Assembly (NCBI GenBank): GCA_963989245.1
Contig: OZ022341.1
Location: forward strand, 76,699,529 to 76,763,528
Origin: Nansenia antarctica
Taxonomy: Eukaryota > Chordata > Actinopteri > Argentiniformes > Microstomatidae
Direction: 5' to 3'
DNA: 64,000 bases
Made by a program: the position numbers and the translations under genes. Below, piece by piece: positions 30,330 to 41,373 of this stretch. The first letter of the stretch is position 1, and every line of letters begins with the position of its first letter. The notes under the pieces are model-generated. The model was not told where the DNA came from. It searched no databases and worked only from the letters and a program-made list of their open reading frames with translations.

Positions 30330-30925
30330 ATTAAGATTCATTACAGGCTGTAAACCCCTTATACATCACTGTGTGCTATACTCCCTGGTTAACTGGTCAT
30401 CTCTCTCTATCCGCCGAACCCTTCACTGGTATACTTTCATTTACAAATCCATCCTTGGTCTGCTCCCCTCCTACCTTTCTAACCACTTGTCACGCAAGCA
30501 ATCTGTCTACGGCCTTCGCACACAGGACATCATCACATACTCCATCCCCTTGGTCCGGACCATGAAAGGCAAAAGGGCGTTCTCATTTGCAGCCCCTTCC
30601 TCTTGGAATTCATTACAGCAGAGTCTGAAACTGTCTCAGCTGATCCCTCTCTCCAGTTTCAAGCTCTTCAAACTGAGAGGCATACAGTGCGAGTCCATGA
30701 TCTGTTCTTGCTATTAAGTTGACCCTCCCTTTTGCCCATTACTGACCCCTCCCTGTCCCTAGATCTTTAACTGCCTAGTTTTAGGTTTTTGTAGTTTTAG
30801 CTTAGTTTTAGATTATCTTAGACTGTTTTAGACTTGTTTTTGTTTTAGACTGTGTAGTTTTAGTTTAGTTTTAGCTCAATGTGTTTCTTACCTGTATAAA
30901 TAAAGGTATAAAAATAAAAATACCT
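30330..30925 (+). mobile_element. LINE (L2/CR1-type) 3' fragment
   Basis: The frame at 30373-30717 reads ...SILGLLPSYLSNHL... and ...FSFAAPSSWNSLQQSLKLS..FKLFKL, the C-terminal signature of L2/CR1 ORF2 proteins, then a 'gttttagtttagtttt' 3' UTR ending in 'aaataaaggtataaaaataa'. 5'-truncated. Confidence 0.6.
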
Positions 30926-31727
30926 GAACACTTTCATTTTCATCTTGTTGAACTTTGCACAGCATGTTACTGTTTACACTTTATTACTTGCATGTGACAC
31001 TTTATACACTTTGTTACACTTTATTACTTACTTTACTTATTTACTTGTGATTATTGTGATGGTATTGTTGTGATTATGTTGCTGCAAAGCAAATGTTGAA
31101 GAACCACAGCCAAATATTTGTATTATTGTGTACTGTAAAATAAATTCTGATTCTGATTCAAGACTTTTTTGTTTCATTAAAAGAATAATAGTTACAACCA
31201 TAAAGCCTCCATAATGATAAGCTGGCTAATTAGCTTAGGTAATACCTTGCTAGGTAATAATGTTAGCTATCTGACCCAGTGACTTACCACTGACAGATAG
31301 TGACAGCTGACAGCTAGAGGGGGAGTGGTTGGGGGTGGGGTTAACCAGACATTGTTACCGCCCATTACCTGGCTGTGAAGGTGAGGAAAAAACAACATCT
31401 TTGAAAGGGATTTTCTCTGCTTAGTGATTTGAGGTGTAGCAACTTTCAAATACTCATGTCGTCTTCAATTTGTTTCCAATTTCAATGTATGATGCATCAT
31501 TTGAAAGCTTACAATCTGCAGTTTAAGCACATGTAAAAAAAAAGAAAAATGATTTCGCCTACAGGTAGCACTTTTCATTGGGAGGTGTCACAAATGTGAT
31601 ATCGATGAAGAGAATTGATCGAGGTAAACTCTTTATATCACTTCGGATGCCCATCGGGGTCCGTTGGCTCCTATGAGGTTAAATAAGCATCACATGAATA
31701 TAAAATACCATAATGATTTGCAGTGGC
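30926..31727. other. No gene recognised
   Basis: AT-rich. A short 'acactttattactt' repeat at 30975-31040 and an aataaa-like run near 31140. No exon. Confidence 0.4.
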
Positions 31728-32345
31728 AGTGCCCTACGTAAGTAATGGGACAGTGAAGCATTTTTTCTTGTTTCAGCTCTTCACGCCAAATATTTGGATT
31801 TAAAGTTAATCAGCTTTTATTTGATGGTATTTGTGTAAATATTGGTTTCTCCATTCTGAAATTACACTTTTTATGCACAGTCCCCCTATTTAAGGATACC
31901 CAAAAGTAATGGTACATATTGTGCAATATACAATGAACAAATGTCCAAGATAAGCACTCATGTTTAGTATTTTGGTACACAATCCTTTTCATGCAATATA
32001 ACTGCCTGTAGTCTGCAATCCATTGACCCCACCTGATGCTGGGTATCTTCTCTGGTGATGCTCTGCAAGGCCTGTACTGTAACCATGGTGATGCTCTGCA
32101 AGGCCTGTACTGTAACCATGGTGATGCTCTGCCAGGCCTGTACTGTAACCATGGTGATGCTCTGCAAGGCCTGTACTGTAACCATGGTGATGCTCTGCCA
32201 GGCCTGTTATACTGCAGCCGTCTTCAGTTGTTGTTTGTTTTGAGGTCTTATCCTTTGCCTTTGCCTAAAATCTTATCATCAGGAAATGAAATGCATGTTT
32301 AATTGGATTTAAATCTGAAGATTGACTTGGCCAGTCAAGACCTTT
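31728..32345. mobile_element. Tc1-like relic with an internal minisatellite
   Basis: The opening 'cagtgccctacgtaagtaat' and the middle blocks match the relic at 25452. Inside, 32052-32206 is a tandem array of about five 33-bp units ('ctgtactgtaaccatggtga' + 'tgctctgc(a/c)aggc'). No transposase frame survives. Confidence 0.5.
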
Positions 32346-33649
32346 CCACTTTTGGCCCTGAAAAACTCCCTAGTTGCTATGGCAGCATGTTTGGCTCATG
32401 GTTGTACTCTATGATGTAGCGCCATTCAGATACCCACTTCTGTGTGAGTAACACTATATGAGATGCCATTACTGAAATCCAATTGAACAAGCATTTCAAC
32501 TTAACATGGGCTTGAATGGTGTTATTGAAACTTGAATACACGTCCTGTAGTGTGCATTTAATTCAGTATCAGATCCTGTCATTTTATGCACTTTTTGTAA
32601 ATGTTGCATACGGCAAAGCTTTCTAATCATATAAACTTAATTACTTAATTAATGATGAGATAAAGTGTGATCAGGGTTGCCAGATGGGATTGACAATTTC
32701 CAGCCCAACCAGTCTAAAAAAAACGCTAAATCCACCAAAAACCAACGTGATAAAAAGTAGCCCATTCGGCGGTAATCTGCTAATTTTGATAGTGATTATA
32801 ACTAGGAGGCGCCCTCTAGTGGATGTTGTGATTATAAAGAAGGAGGAGTGGGAAGATGTAAGGACAGAGACATGGGCAGGGACAACACTATGAATATTGT
32901 ACAGATTGTATATTAAAACTAATGTTGATTTCATCTTGTAAAGGCGTGCCACACGTGTGGATAATTACACACAAATGCTCATCTGTGTTCTGACAGACAG
33001 CCTTCTCCCTACGGCTAGTCCTCTCCCCGGAAAAAAGTGTTGTTCTCTAAACACATTTCATGCAATTCTACATCATTTTCAGGAACATTTCTAAGTAGCA
33101 GTTGGCCTGGTGAAAAAAACAACCACAACCTGCGACTGCATCAATATTACACATTTCACTTTTAAAGAGCAGAGGCTCTCATCTAGCAAGTGTTGAATTC
33201 TTTCAGAGTTGCTCTGGCACAGGAAGCTACCCAAACTGCTTCAGTGAGGCTGCGTACTGTAGGCTATTCAATGCAATGAATTATAATAAAACTATTGGAC
33301 CTAATGGGCCATAGAACCAAGAGGGATTTTCCAAAATGATGCGCACAATGACCTAACTTTATGTAGTTAAACTTTAACAGTTAGGCTATTCTCCTCAACT
33401 ACATTTGGTTCTCTGACCTTAATGTGCGCGTAGCAAAGTCGTACAAACACAGGCTAACTGCAAAAGGAATTGACTAGGCATAACTGGGGCAGTAGTCTAT
33501 CAATTGACAAGATTTATTTAGAAAATGTCAGCTTTAAGATCAAAACATACAATCAACTGTGTAAACATAACTTATAATACATACGATCATAGTCAAAGGT
33601 TCTAGAAAAGTAAAGATTGGAAATACAATCTGTCTAAAAAGTCTAAAAC
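32346..33649. other. No gene recognised; one CTCF-type core
   Basis: Single-copy-looking AT-rich sequence. At 32808-32822 the minus strand reads ccactagagggcgcc, a full match to the CTCF core consensus. The rest shows nothing. Confidence 0.4.
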
Positions 33650-34070
33650 GATTCTGAGAACAGTGTATACCAGTCCGACCTTTTATCAAATGGGAACACT
33701 CACTGGTAAGTTATCACAACAAAAACATTCAATTTATAAACAGTGTTTTCCACAGGAACATCATGAGCTGACTGACCATTGGCTGAGTTCCTGTGGAACG
33801 TTATTAAAAAATACACAACAAAACACTGGAAAGAAACATCACACAACAATAATGAAAATTACATCAAAATGTAAGAGTGGATTCAAGCAATTCCTTTGGC
33901 TCACAAACACGAAGAGTGATTCATGCACAATATGTGGTCATGAATGTAACCAGCGACTGTCATCGTAACTTCAAACACCAAGGGTACCAAGAACAATATG
34001 TGGTCATGAATGTAACCAGCGACTGTCATCGTAACTTCAAACACCAAGGGTACCAAGAACAAGAGATGTT
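33650..34070 (+). repeat. Divergent copy of the composite repeat plus a 67-bp tandem duplication
   Basis: 33650-33900 aligns loosely to 23980-24300 (gattctgagaaca, aacactcactgg-aagttatcaca, acagtgttttccaca). Then 'aatatgtggtcatgaatgta' through 'caagggtaccaagaac' is present twice, at 33928-33993 and 33995-34060. Confidence 0.5.
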
Positions 34071-34596
34071 TTAGTATCACTGCGGAGTTGAGTGATGACC
34101 GACCTCCAATCCCACCAGGTGTAGGCGTACTGGGTGGAAAGGGTGGAGGCACTAGACAGAGTCTTTGCAGTTCTCTTGTCCAGGTTTACCTCCACTTTAG
34201 CTTTGTGCAGGTGGTAGTTTGTCTCCTGGTCGTGTTTCTCCACCGCTGCCATAGTGTCCAACAGACATTACATTTTACATTTTTGGCATTTAGCAGACGC
34301 CTTATTCCAAAGCGACTTACAATCAATACATTTGAATACTAAGCATGTGAATCAGCAATCCACCATTCGTTGCAGGAAGAGTAATCTAGCTCGGGCCCGG
34401 GGCCACTGATAGAAGGAAAAACCGTCCCTTGTCTGGCCTACTAACATTTGTTTGTCCAGGTAGGCTACCTGGTGGGCGGGGCTGGAGCCCAATCAGGTGG
34501 CGCTGCCTCCTGGTGATTGCTTAAAAGAGGCTCCAGTCCCCAGCTCTCTCTCTCTTCCACCAGCACCATTTGTTTCTTTGGTTATGTTGCTTTACA
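34071..34596. other. Non-coding; fragment of a common fish repeat
   Basis: 34270-34325 carries 'tggcatttagcagacgcctt' and 'ccaaagcgacttacaa', a very common fish interspersed motif. No gene. Confidence 0.45.
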
Positions 34597-34804
34597 GTCC
34601 AGTGGTTCTCAAACCTCTCCTTGGGGACCACCAGCCGTTCCACATATTTGATCTGTTCCACCACCAGCACACCTGATTCAACTAATCAAGTGCAAAGCAA
34701 TTATGGTTTGTCCTTGATTAGTTGAATCAGGTGTGCTGGTGGTGGAACAGATCAAATATGTGGAACGGCTGGTGGTCCCCGAGGAGAGGGTTGAAAACCA
34801 CTGC
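34597..34804. mobile_element. hAT-type MITE, near-perfect palindrome
   Basis: Ends 'cagtggttctcaaacc' and 'ggttgaaaaccactg'. The two ~95-bp arms are almost fully complementary. Flanks on both sides contain 'gctttaca', compatible with an 8-bp duplication. Confidence 0.7.
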
Positions 34805-36010
34805 TTTACACCATACAACACCCTCCTCACCATACTTTCCACTGCATCACTTACACTACTGACATACTGATTATCATACCTCATCAGATTATTGCCTTAG
34901 TTCTCTTTAGTCGTAGTTAATAAATACTTAATTATATATCGTTTATTTGGTGTGTGTCTCCATTTTTGTTATGGCCTATAGCCAGGTCGTAACAACAGCA
35001 ATGTGAAAGATTGGTGGACAGCATGCCAAGACGCATGAAAGCTGTGATTGAAAATCTGGTTTATTCCACCAAATATTGATTTCTGAACTCTTCCTACGTT
35101 AAACTATTAGTATTGTGTTGTCTAAAAATGTACATCAACTCGTTTTCTTTACTTTAATCGAGATCTGAAAACACTGCATCATGTTCATTTTCCTCAAACA
35201 CATACCTAAATAGTAAAATTAGAGAAACTGGTAATGTTGCAGTGGTCTCATTCCCCCCCCCTATAAGACAATTATTACTAAGTTTACTGTTCAGCAAATA
35301 GCCTACAGTAAAAACCAGAGTGCAACATAACCAACACCATCCTCTGGTGCGCAATTCGTTATTATAGGAGAATGGCATTGGTATTTAATTTCTCATGCTT
35401 TTCGATGTGACTGGACATTTGTTTCCATTCGCGCGTCATGGATAGATAGATCAGATGCCCTAATGATCATCGAACAAACCAATCCAATAATTGCTTGTAA
35501 CTGCGCCTGAGCGTGAAACGATACAAATCTGCCTTCCCATCCCACGGCGTGTCTGTCCTCCTTCTGAATAAGAGCCAACCCCTCTGTCTCGCTGTGCAGG
35601 CTGATTACGCGCTGGATTCGCAATTTCGAAACAGCTCCTGCTTAGACCGCGCCAGACTTTGCCAGAGGCGAGACACAGACAGCCGGGCTCGGTTCCGTCC
35701 GATCGACAGACAGAAGAACTGTCTTTGGAGAAACGAAAAGAGAAGAGGAGAGGAGAGGAGAGAAGAGGGAAAAAAGAGGAGCGTTCACCTTGGGATAACA
35801 GCTGGAGTGTCTAAGATGCGTAAAAACATGGGAACGATCAATCTTTGAAAAACTCCCGATATGGACAATTATGGACAATTATGCAAATTAGTTGTTGTAG
35901 GCATGTGGGAACGGTGGTGTACCCCCTCCTCTCCAAGTAGGCCTGTCCGACGATCGATAGGGAATATTAGGGAGGCCAGCTGGCGGGACGGACTAGGAGA
36001 CCGGGCGCAG
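34805..36010. other. No gene recognised
   Basis: AT-rich to 35400, then a GC-richer stretch (35390-35830) with no convincing exon and an (agagg)n tract at 35735-35775. It could hold the 3' UTR of the minus-strand SAM gene at its right edge. Confidence 0.35.
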
Positions 36011-36528
36011 TTATAACCAACCCCGATGATGGGCGCACCGGAGCGAGTTGACAAACGGCATGGCATGATGAAACTGCCGCAAGCGCTCATTCCTTCGTGT
36101 CTTCTTTCCCTTGTCAACACTGCTGGGCTGAGTCATCATTGGTGGCCCCATCCTTTTGTTGTTGTCCACTCTGCTTTGTAGTTGTTTTGTTATAGAATCG
36201 TAGCCTCTACCTACTACTTGATCCTCGATCACATCCTTGAAGGACTTAGGATAGTCCAGTACCATCTTGCGGGCAATTTCACTCAAGTGCTTCTTTTGAG
36301 GATTTTTGCAGACAACCAGGATTTCTGCGGCAATCAACCTGATGATCTCTCTTCTATCCCTCGCCGTTGGCCGTTCTTTCTTCTCCAGTGCATTCTTTAT
36401 ATGCGAAGGCATGAGGTTCCACTGTATGTTGAAGTTGAAGTGCCAGTTATTGTCCAGTGCTGCTGTTCCCTTCTCACCGCTGATGGAGCATTCACTGGTG
36501 GAGGCCATCTCATCTCCATCACGCTGAC
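36011..36528 (-). CDS. SAM gene terminal exon
   Basis: Acceptor gtattccag|GT; begins RQRDGDEMAS in frame with the preceding exon and ends at a stop at 36011. It carries the family domain (HIKNALEKKERPT, then RDRREIIRL, then GYDSITKQL). The last ~40 residues diverge from the family pattern I expect, so the C-terminus may be altered. Confidence 0.6.
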
Positions 36529-39500
36529 CTGGAATACAGTGAGCCATAATTAGCACAGATACGTGAGATTGGTTGTTTTGCCTCTGAGACAATATAATTT
36601 ATATTTCAAATGAAACAATGAACTATGAGGTCAAAGTCCATAATGTCTGCTTTCAATTCATGTGTTGTTTTTGAACATACGTTGAACCATTTTAGAATAG
36701 TGCCATTTTCACTCCTGCCTCTTACACAGATTTCACATGTTAATTTCTGTGTCAAACCGCTTATTTTATTGATTACCAATAAATGGCCGCCTAGTGCTCC
36801 TTTAACAGTAAGAGCAGTTTTGGGCCATCCATTTACTAATTGAATGAAACCTTCAACATCCCCTATAGTTAAAAGTATACATGGCAAATGTACGCACGTT
36901 TATTTGTGATGGGGCATCGTCTTGGAGTGGACTGAGGTGACATGGAGCTTGTAGGTGAGCTTAGAGAGGAGTCAAACAACTGTACATCATCTCTCTCAGA
37001 ACTGCTGCTCTGAAGGTCTGTAGAGGGTCCTAAATGGCAGTGAATTATAACATTCATTTTTGCATGCCAAAACAGGCACAGAAGAGTATCTCACATTGTT
37101 GGGTGCTTGCACTGATCACCACCTCTGCAAGCACACTACTCAGTGTGACCATTGTTGAATGTTAACAGTGAAGACGGCAACAATGAATAAATCAGTATGG
37201 GGGGGTAAGCTCCCAGATTTCTATGTACTTTTTGTTATAATCTCTTCATTTGTCATGATGTCTCGATGGTAATCAATAAATTATGATGATAGGTGCCTTC
37301 TGGTTCGGCTTCTGACAGACAGCTAGGCCGTTCAATTAAACCTGCTGGTTTGAGTTTTGACTGGGTGGAGGTAAATTTGCCCCTGACCCCCTTATTTATT
37401 ATGGATTTATTTTATTTTATTGACATTACATTTATTGATTACCATCGAGACATCATGACAAAAAGTGCATAGAAATCTGGGAGCCTACCCCCCTTTTAAT
37501 AGGAGAACCCATTAGAGTGCTCAAACTTGACCTCATTCCATGTCTACTTCATTAAGGCAGCAGCTAATTATGTAATCAGCACAGAGGAACCTCCCTTCTG
37601 GTCGCAACAGACCTCAAGTATTGTCATTTGAAAAGGTAAGTGTGTTAATACAATGGTTTTACTTACTTCTGACAAGAGAAAAAAGGCTTGGACTGGCAGG
37701 AAAGGCCACAGAGCTTGCAGACGGGCTCCAGTCACTGGCCACGGACAAATCTGTTTCGGTTTCTCTGCTGTTGTAACCTAAACAAAAGTATAACACATTA
37801 GTTTGACATACAGTAAATAAAAATGAAGACATGCACAGTCAATGTTTCACTTACTTCTGGCACGAGCAAGAAGCTTTCTCGCTTCTACTATCTTCAGGAC
37901 ACCTTCAAGGTCTTTTACTTCCACAAAGTGTAGGTCCTCCACAGTAGTCACGCCAAGGGTTTCGATTACATCCAGCAAAGGTTGTAGTCCACAGCCTGGA
38001 ACCACTGCTGTTATGAAACTGGCCAGGTCACCCATGACTACAAAAAAAGATAAACACAGCTTGAGCCTAGATTTTGCTAGTTATGAAGTGAGCTCCCTTA
38101 TCTGTAGAGTGACTGAAAAGCTAGCATAACATTTCACAGTAATGAGAGCTGGTTAGGATGGTTGTTCAATGTTAAATACATTTTTATTGGCTGACCTGGG
38201 ATGGCGTTGGCTGAGGGACACAGCTGTTTGATCCCGGCTCCTCCTTGCTGAAGACACTGCTTTCTTCTGTACTCAGTGGAAAGATGAGAGCTGCACGAAG
38301 AATGCAAATCTGCTTCTCCCAAACAACTCAAAACACTGTCAATACCAGTCTCAGACAAGTTTGTTTTAGCTGCCATTACCTCCTTGAATTCCTTCTTAGT
38401 GTACTGATGACAAATGTCATTCAATGTCATTTCTTCAACAATAATTTGTATTATTGATGATGGAATGAGGCATTTAGCCTGCAGACGCATGTAAAACAGG
38501 CATAGATCCTTTTGATACAGGGCTCTCATTTCAGTGTCATCTGGCATGTTGTCAGATCCACTTGCTCTATGACTTGCATCTAAATCACTTTCAACCTCAG
38601 CGGGATCCTGAGTAGACTGCGATTGTGTAGGGGTTACAAACAAGTTGAAGTGCCAGTTATTGTCCAGTGCTGCTGTTCCCTTCTCACCGCTGATGGAGCA
38701 TTCACTGGTGGAGGCCATCTCATCTCCATCACGCTGACCTGGAATACAGTGAGCCATAATTAGCACAGATACGTGAGATTGGTTGTTTTGCCTCTGAGAC
38801 AATATAATTTATAATTCAAATGAAACAATGAACTATGAGGTCAAAGTCCATAATGTCTGCTTTCAATTCATGTGTTGTTTTTGAACATACGTTGAACCAT
38901 TTTAGAATAGTGCCATTTTCACTCCTGCCTCTTACACAGATTTCACATGTTAATTTCTGTGTCAAACCGCTTATTTTATTGATTACCAATAAATGGCCGC
39001 CTAGTGCTCCTTTAACAGTAAGAGCAGTTTTGGGCCATCCATTTACTAATTGAATGAAACCTTCAACATCCCCTATAGTTAAAAGTATACATGGCAAATG
39101 TACACACGTTTATTTGTGATGGGGCATCGTCTTGGAGTGGACTGAGGTGACATGGAGCTTGTCGGTGAGCTTAGAGAGGAGTCAAACAACTGTACATCAT
39201 CTCTCTCAGAACTGCTGCTCTGAAGGTCTGTAGAGGGTCCTAAATGGCAGTGAATTATAACATTCATTTTTGCATGCCAAAACAGGCACAGAAGAGTATC
39301 TCACATTGTTGGGTGCTTGCACTGATCACCACCTCTGCAAGCACACTACTCAGTGTGACCATTGTTGAATGTTAACAGTGAAGACGGCAACAATTAATAA
39401 ATCAGTATGGGGGGGTAAGCTCCCAGATTTCTACGTACTTTTTGTTATAATCTCTTCATTTGTCATGATGTCTCGATGGTAATCAATAAATTATGATGAT

Positions 39501-40482
39501 AGGTGCCTTCTGGTTCGGCTTCTGACAGACAGCTAGGCCGTTCAATTAAACCTGCTGGTTTGAGTTTTGACTGGGTGGAGGTAAATTTGCCCCTGACCCC
39601 CTTATTTATTATGTTTTTTTTTTGTTTTTTTTGACATTACATTTATTGATTACCATCGAGACATCATGACAAAAAGTGCATAGAAATCTGGGAGCCTACC
39701 CCCCTTTTAATAGGAGAACCCATTAGAGTGCTCAAACTTGACCTCATTCCATGTCTACTTCATTAAGGCAGCAGCTAATTATGTAATCAGCACAGAGGAA
39801 CCTCCCTTCTGGTCGCAACAGACCTCAAGTATTGTCATTTGAAAAGGTAAGTGTGTACAATGGTTTTACTTACTTCTGACAAGAGAAAAAAGGCTTGGAC
39901 TGGCAGGAAAGGCCACAGAGCTTGCAGACGGGCTCCAGTCACTGGCCACGGACAAATCTGTTTCGGTTTCTCTGCTGTTGTAACCTAAACAAAAGTATAA
40001 CACATTAGTTTGACATACAGTAAATAAAAATGAAGACATGCACAGTCAATGTTTCACTTACTTCTGGCACGAGCAAGAAGCTTTCTCGCTTCTACTATCT
40101 TCAGGACACCTTCAAGGTCTTTTACTTCCACAAAGTGTAGGTCCTCCACAGTAGTCACGCCAAGGGTTTCGATTACATCCAGCAAAGGTTGTAGTCCACA
40201 GCCTGGAACCACTGCTGTTATGAAACTGGCCAGGTCACCCATGACTACAAAAAAAGATAAACACAGCTTGAGCCTAGATTTTGCTAGTTATGAAGTGAGC
40301 TCCCTTATCTGTAGAGTGACTGAAAAGCTAGCATAACATTTCACAGTAATGAGAGCTGGTTAGGATGGTAGTTCAATGTTAAATACATTTTTATTGGCTG
40401 ACCTGGGATGGCGTTGGCTGAGGGACACAGCTGTTTGATCCCGGCTCCTCCTTGCTGAAGACACTGCTTTCTTCTGTACTCT
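36011..40482 (-). CDS. SAM-domain gene (SAMD3-like family) with duplicated exon block
   Basis: Nine minus-strand exons join in one open frame: 40403-40482 (5' part lost), 40062-40244, 39874-39984, 39108-39239, 38196-38738, 37855-38037, 37667-37777, 36898-37029, 36011-36528. Every intron is phase 1 and internal exons are 183, 111, 132 and 543 bases, all multiples of three. Each SAM exon encodes a SAM-like fold (MGDLASFITAVV...TTVEDLHFVEVKDL...ARKLLARAR). The terminal exon has the RDRREIIRLIAAEIL and IARKMVLDYPKSFKDVIEDQ motifs of a fish-expanded SAMD3-like family of unknown role, perhaps protein-protein interaction. The 5' end is cut by a repeat at 40483, so no certain start exists. It may be a pseudogene or use a Met in the chimeric exon. 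Confidence 0.6.
36432..38274. repeat. Tandem duplication, copy 1 of the SAM exon block
   Basis: Matches 38641-40482 with an offset of 2210 falling to 2207 bases (a 3-base indel near 37650). The few differences include tacgcacg/tacacacg at 36891 and a T-rich run near 37400. Bases 38275-38640 are not duplicated. The divergence is low, so the event is fairly recent but not an assembly echo. Confidence 0.85.
37855..38037 (-). CDS. SAM-domain exon, copy 1
   Basis: Acceptor tttttgtag|TCATGGG, donor AGAA|gtaagt, phase 1-1, 61 codons forming one SAM-like domain. Identical protein to the copy at 40062-40244. Confidence 0.65.
38196..38738 (-). CDS. Chimeric exon of the SAM gene
   Basis: The first ~32 codons (RQRDGDEMAS...DNNWHFN) copy the start of the terminal exon. 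After the duplication breakpoint at 38640/38641 it continues with a different sequence (LFVTPTQSQST..., then FYMRLQAKCLIPSSIIQIIVEE) that belongs to the exon preceding SAM. The fusion is in frame, and the exon is 543 bases, phase 1-1, ending CCCAG|gtcagc. Confidence 0.6.
38641..40482. repeat. Tandem duplication, copy 2 of the SAM exon block
   Basis: Sister of 36432-38274. Its exons are at 39108-39239, 39874-39984, 40062-40244 and 40403-40482. It stops at 40482, where unrelated sequence and a MITE array begin, removing the 5' part of its first exon. Confidence 0.85.
40062..40244 (-). CDS. SAM-domain exon, copy 2
   Basis: Same protein, splice sites and phase as 37855-38037. It is preceded by the truncated exon 40403-40482 (...QCLQQGGAGIKQLCPSANAIP). 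Confidence 0.6.
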
Positions 40483-40508
40483 GTTTATATTGTAGACGCG
40501 AGGTTGAA

Positions 40509-40665
40509 AAGACGTCTATTGCTCACTGGGAACCTTATCATTCTAAACGGAGATAGAACCTTATCATTCTAAACGGAGATAGAACCTTATCATTCTAAAC
40601 GGAGATAGAACCTTATAATTCTAAACGGAGATAGAACCTTATCATTCTAAACTCACGATTAGGCT
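40509..40665. mobile_element. MITE terminal array
   Basis: About five copies of 'gaaccttatcattctaaacg' + 'gagata', ending in the MITE terminus 'attctaaactcac'. The MITE body is gone, leaving mostly the minisatellite. Its right boundary joins the composite repeat exactly as at 23605. Confidence 0.6.
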
Positions 40666-41051
40666 ACATAGTACAAGACAATGCAACGAAATGATTGTGC
40701 GTCTAACCAGAAGTGCAACACATAAACAAATAGCAACTATATTGCAGTGTAGCAGTAGAAGGTCATTGTAATATACTTACACCAGAAGAGACGACAACAA
40801 CACCGTTAGCTTGACACCAACATTCCCATGAAAGAGCGTCGGGTACATCAACTGAAGTCCAACTTAGTCTTCGAGAGGGAATGTACAATAGTTAGTGGTT
40901 ATAAAAAAGCAAATACGATCTGTCTAAAAAGACTATATCTCTGACCACACGACTAATATCAACTCTTCACCGTTTCAGACAAATCCAGCGCCATGGAGCC
41001 CAGGCCAACGTGTGCTCACATAGGAGATCGGTTAAACTGACTGCTCGAAGT
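40660..41051 (+). repeat. Composite repeat unit, copy 2, left part
   Basis: Matches 23600-23977 almost base for base, then is interrupted after ctgctcgaagt by the LINE. The sequence resumes at 45761. Confidence 0.8.
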
Positions 41052-41373
41052 ACGATATGATAGTTCTTGTTCTTGATTGGACAGCTCAGGGCTTGTGCCC
41101 TTTTCTATCCATCGTTTCGCTTGGATGTGGAGGTGTAGATGGAGGGGAGGAGCGGTAGCTGAGCCAATGGTAGATGGAGGGGAGGAGCGGTAGAGGAGCC
41201 AATGGCTTCCATAGGAGTTATTTTTTCTCTTGATAGAAGATAGAAGAAGACAACAGGAAAAAGGCCAACATTGCTCAATAGTGCTTATGGGTGGATGCAT
41301 GGAGGTTATTATCTAGTAAATGAAATAAAAATATAAAATCATAGAATCATATTGTCAGTCAGGATGTTGATGG

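Noticed and set aside
35513..35848. 111-codon plus-strand frame in GC-richer DNA
   Set aside because: No splice sites, domain or similarity. The agagg-rich end makes it low complexity.
36432..40482. 2.2-kb duplication as an assembly artefact
   Set aside because: The copies differ by scattered substitutions, a 3-base indel and a T-rich run, and the non-duplicated 366 bases give a clean breakpoint. A real duplication is more likely, though long reads would settle it.
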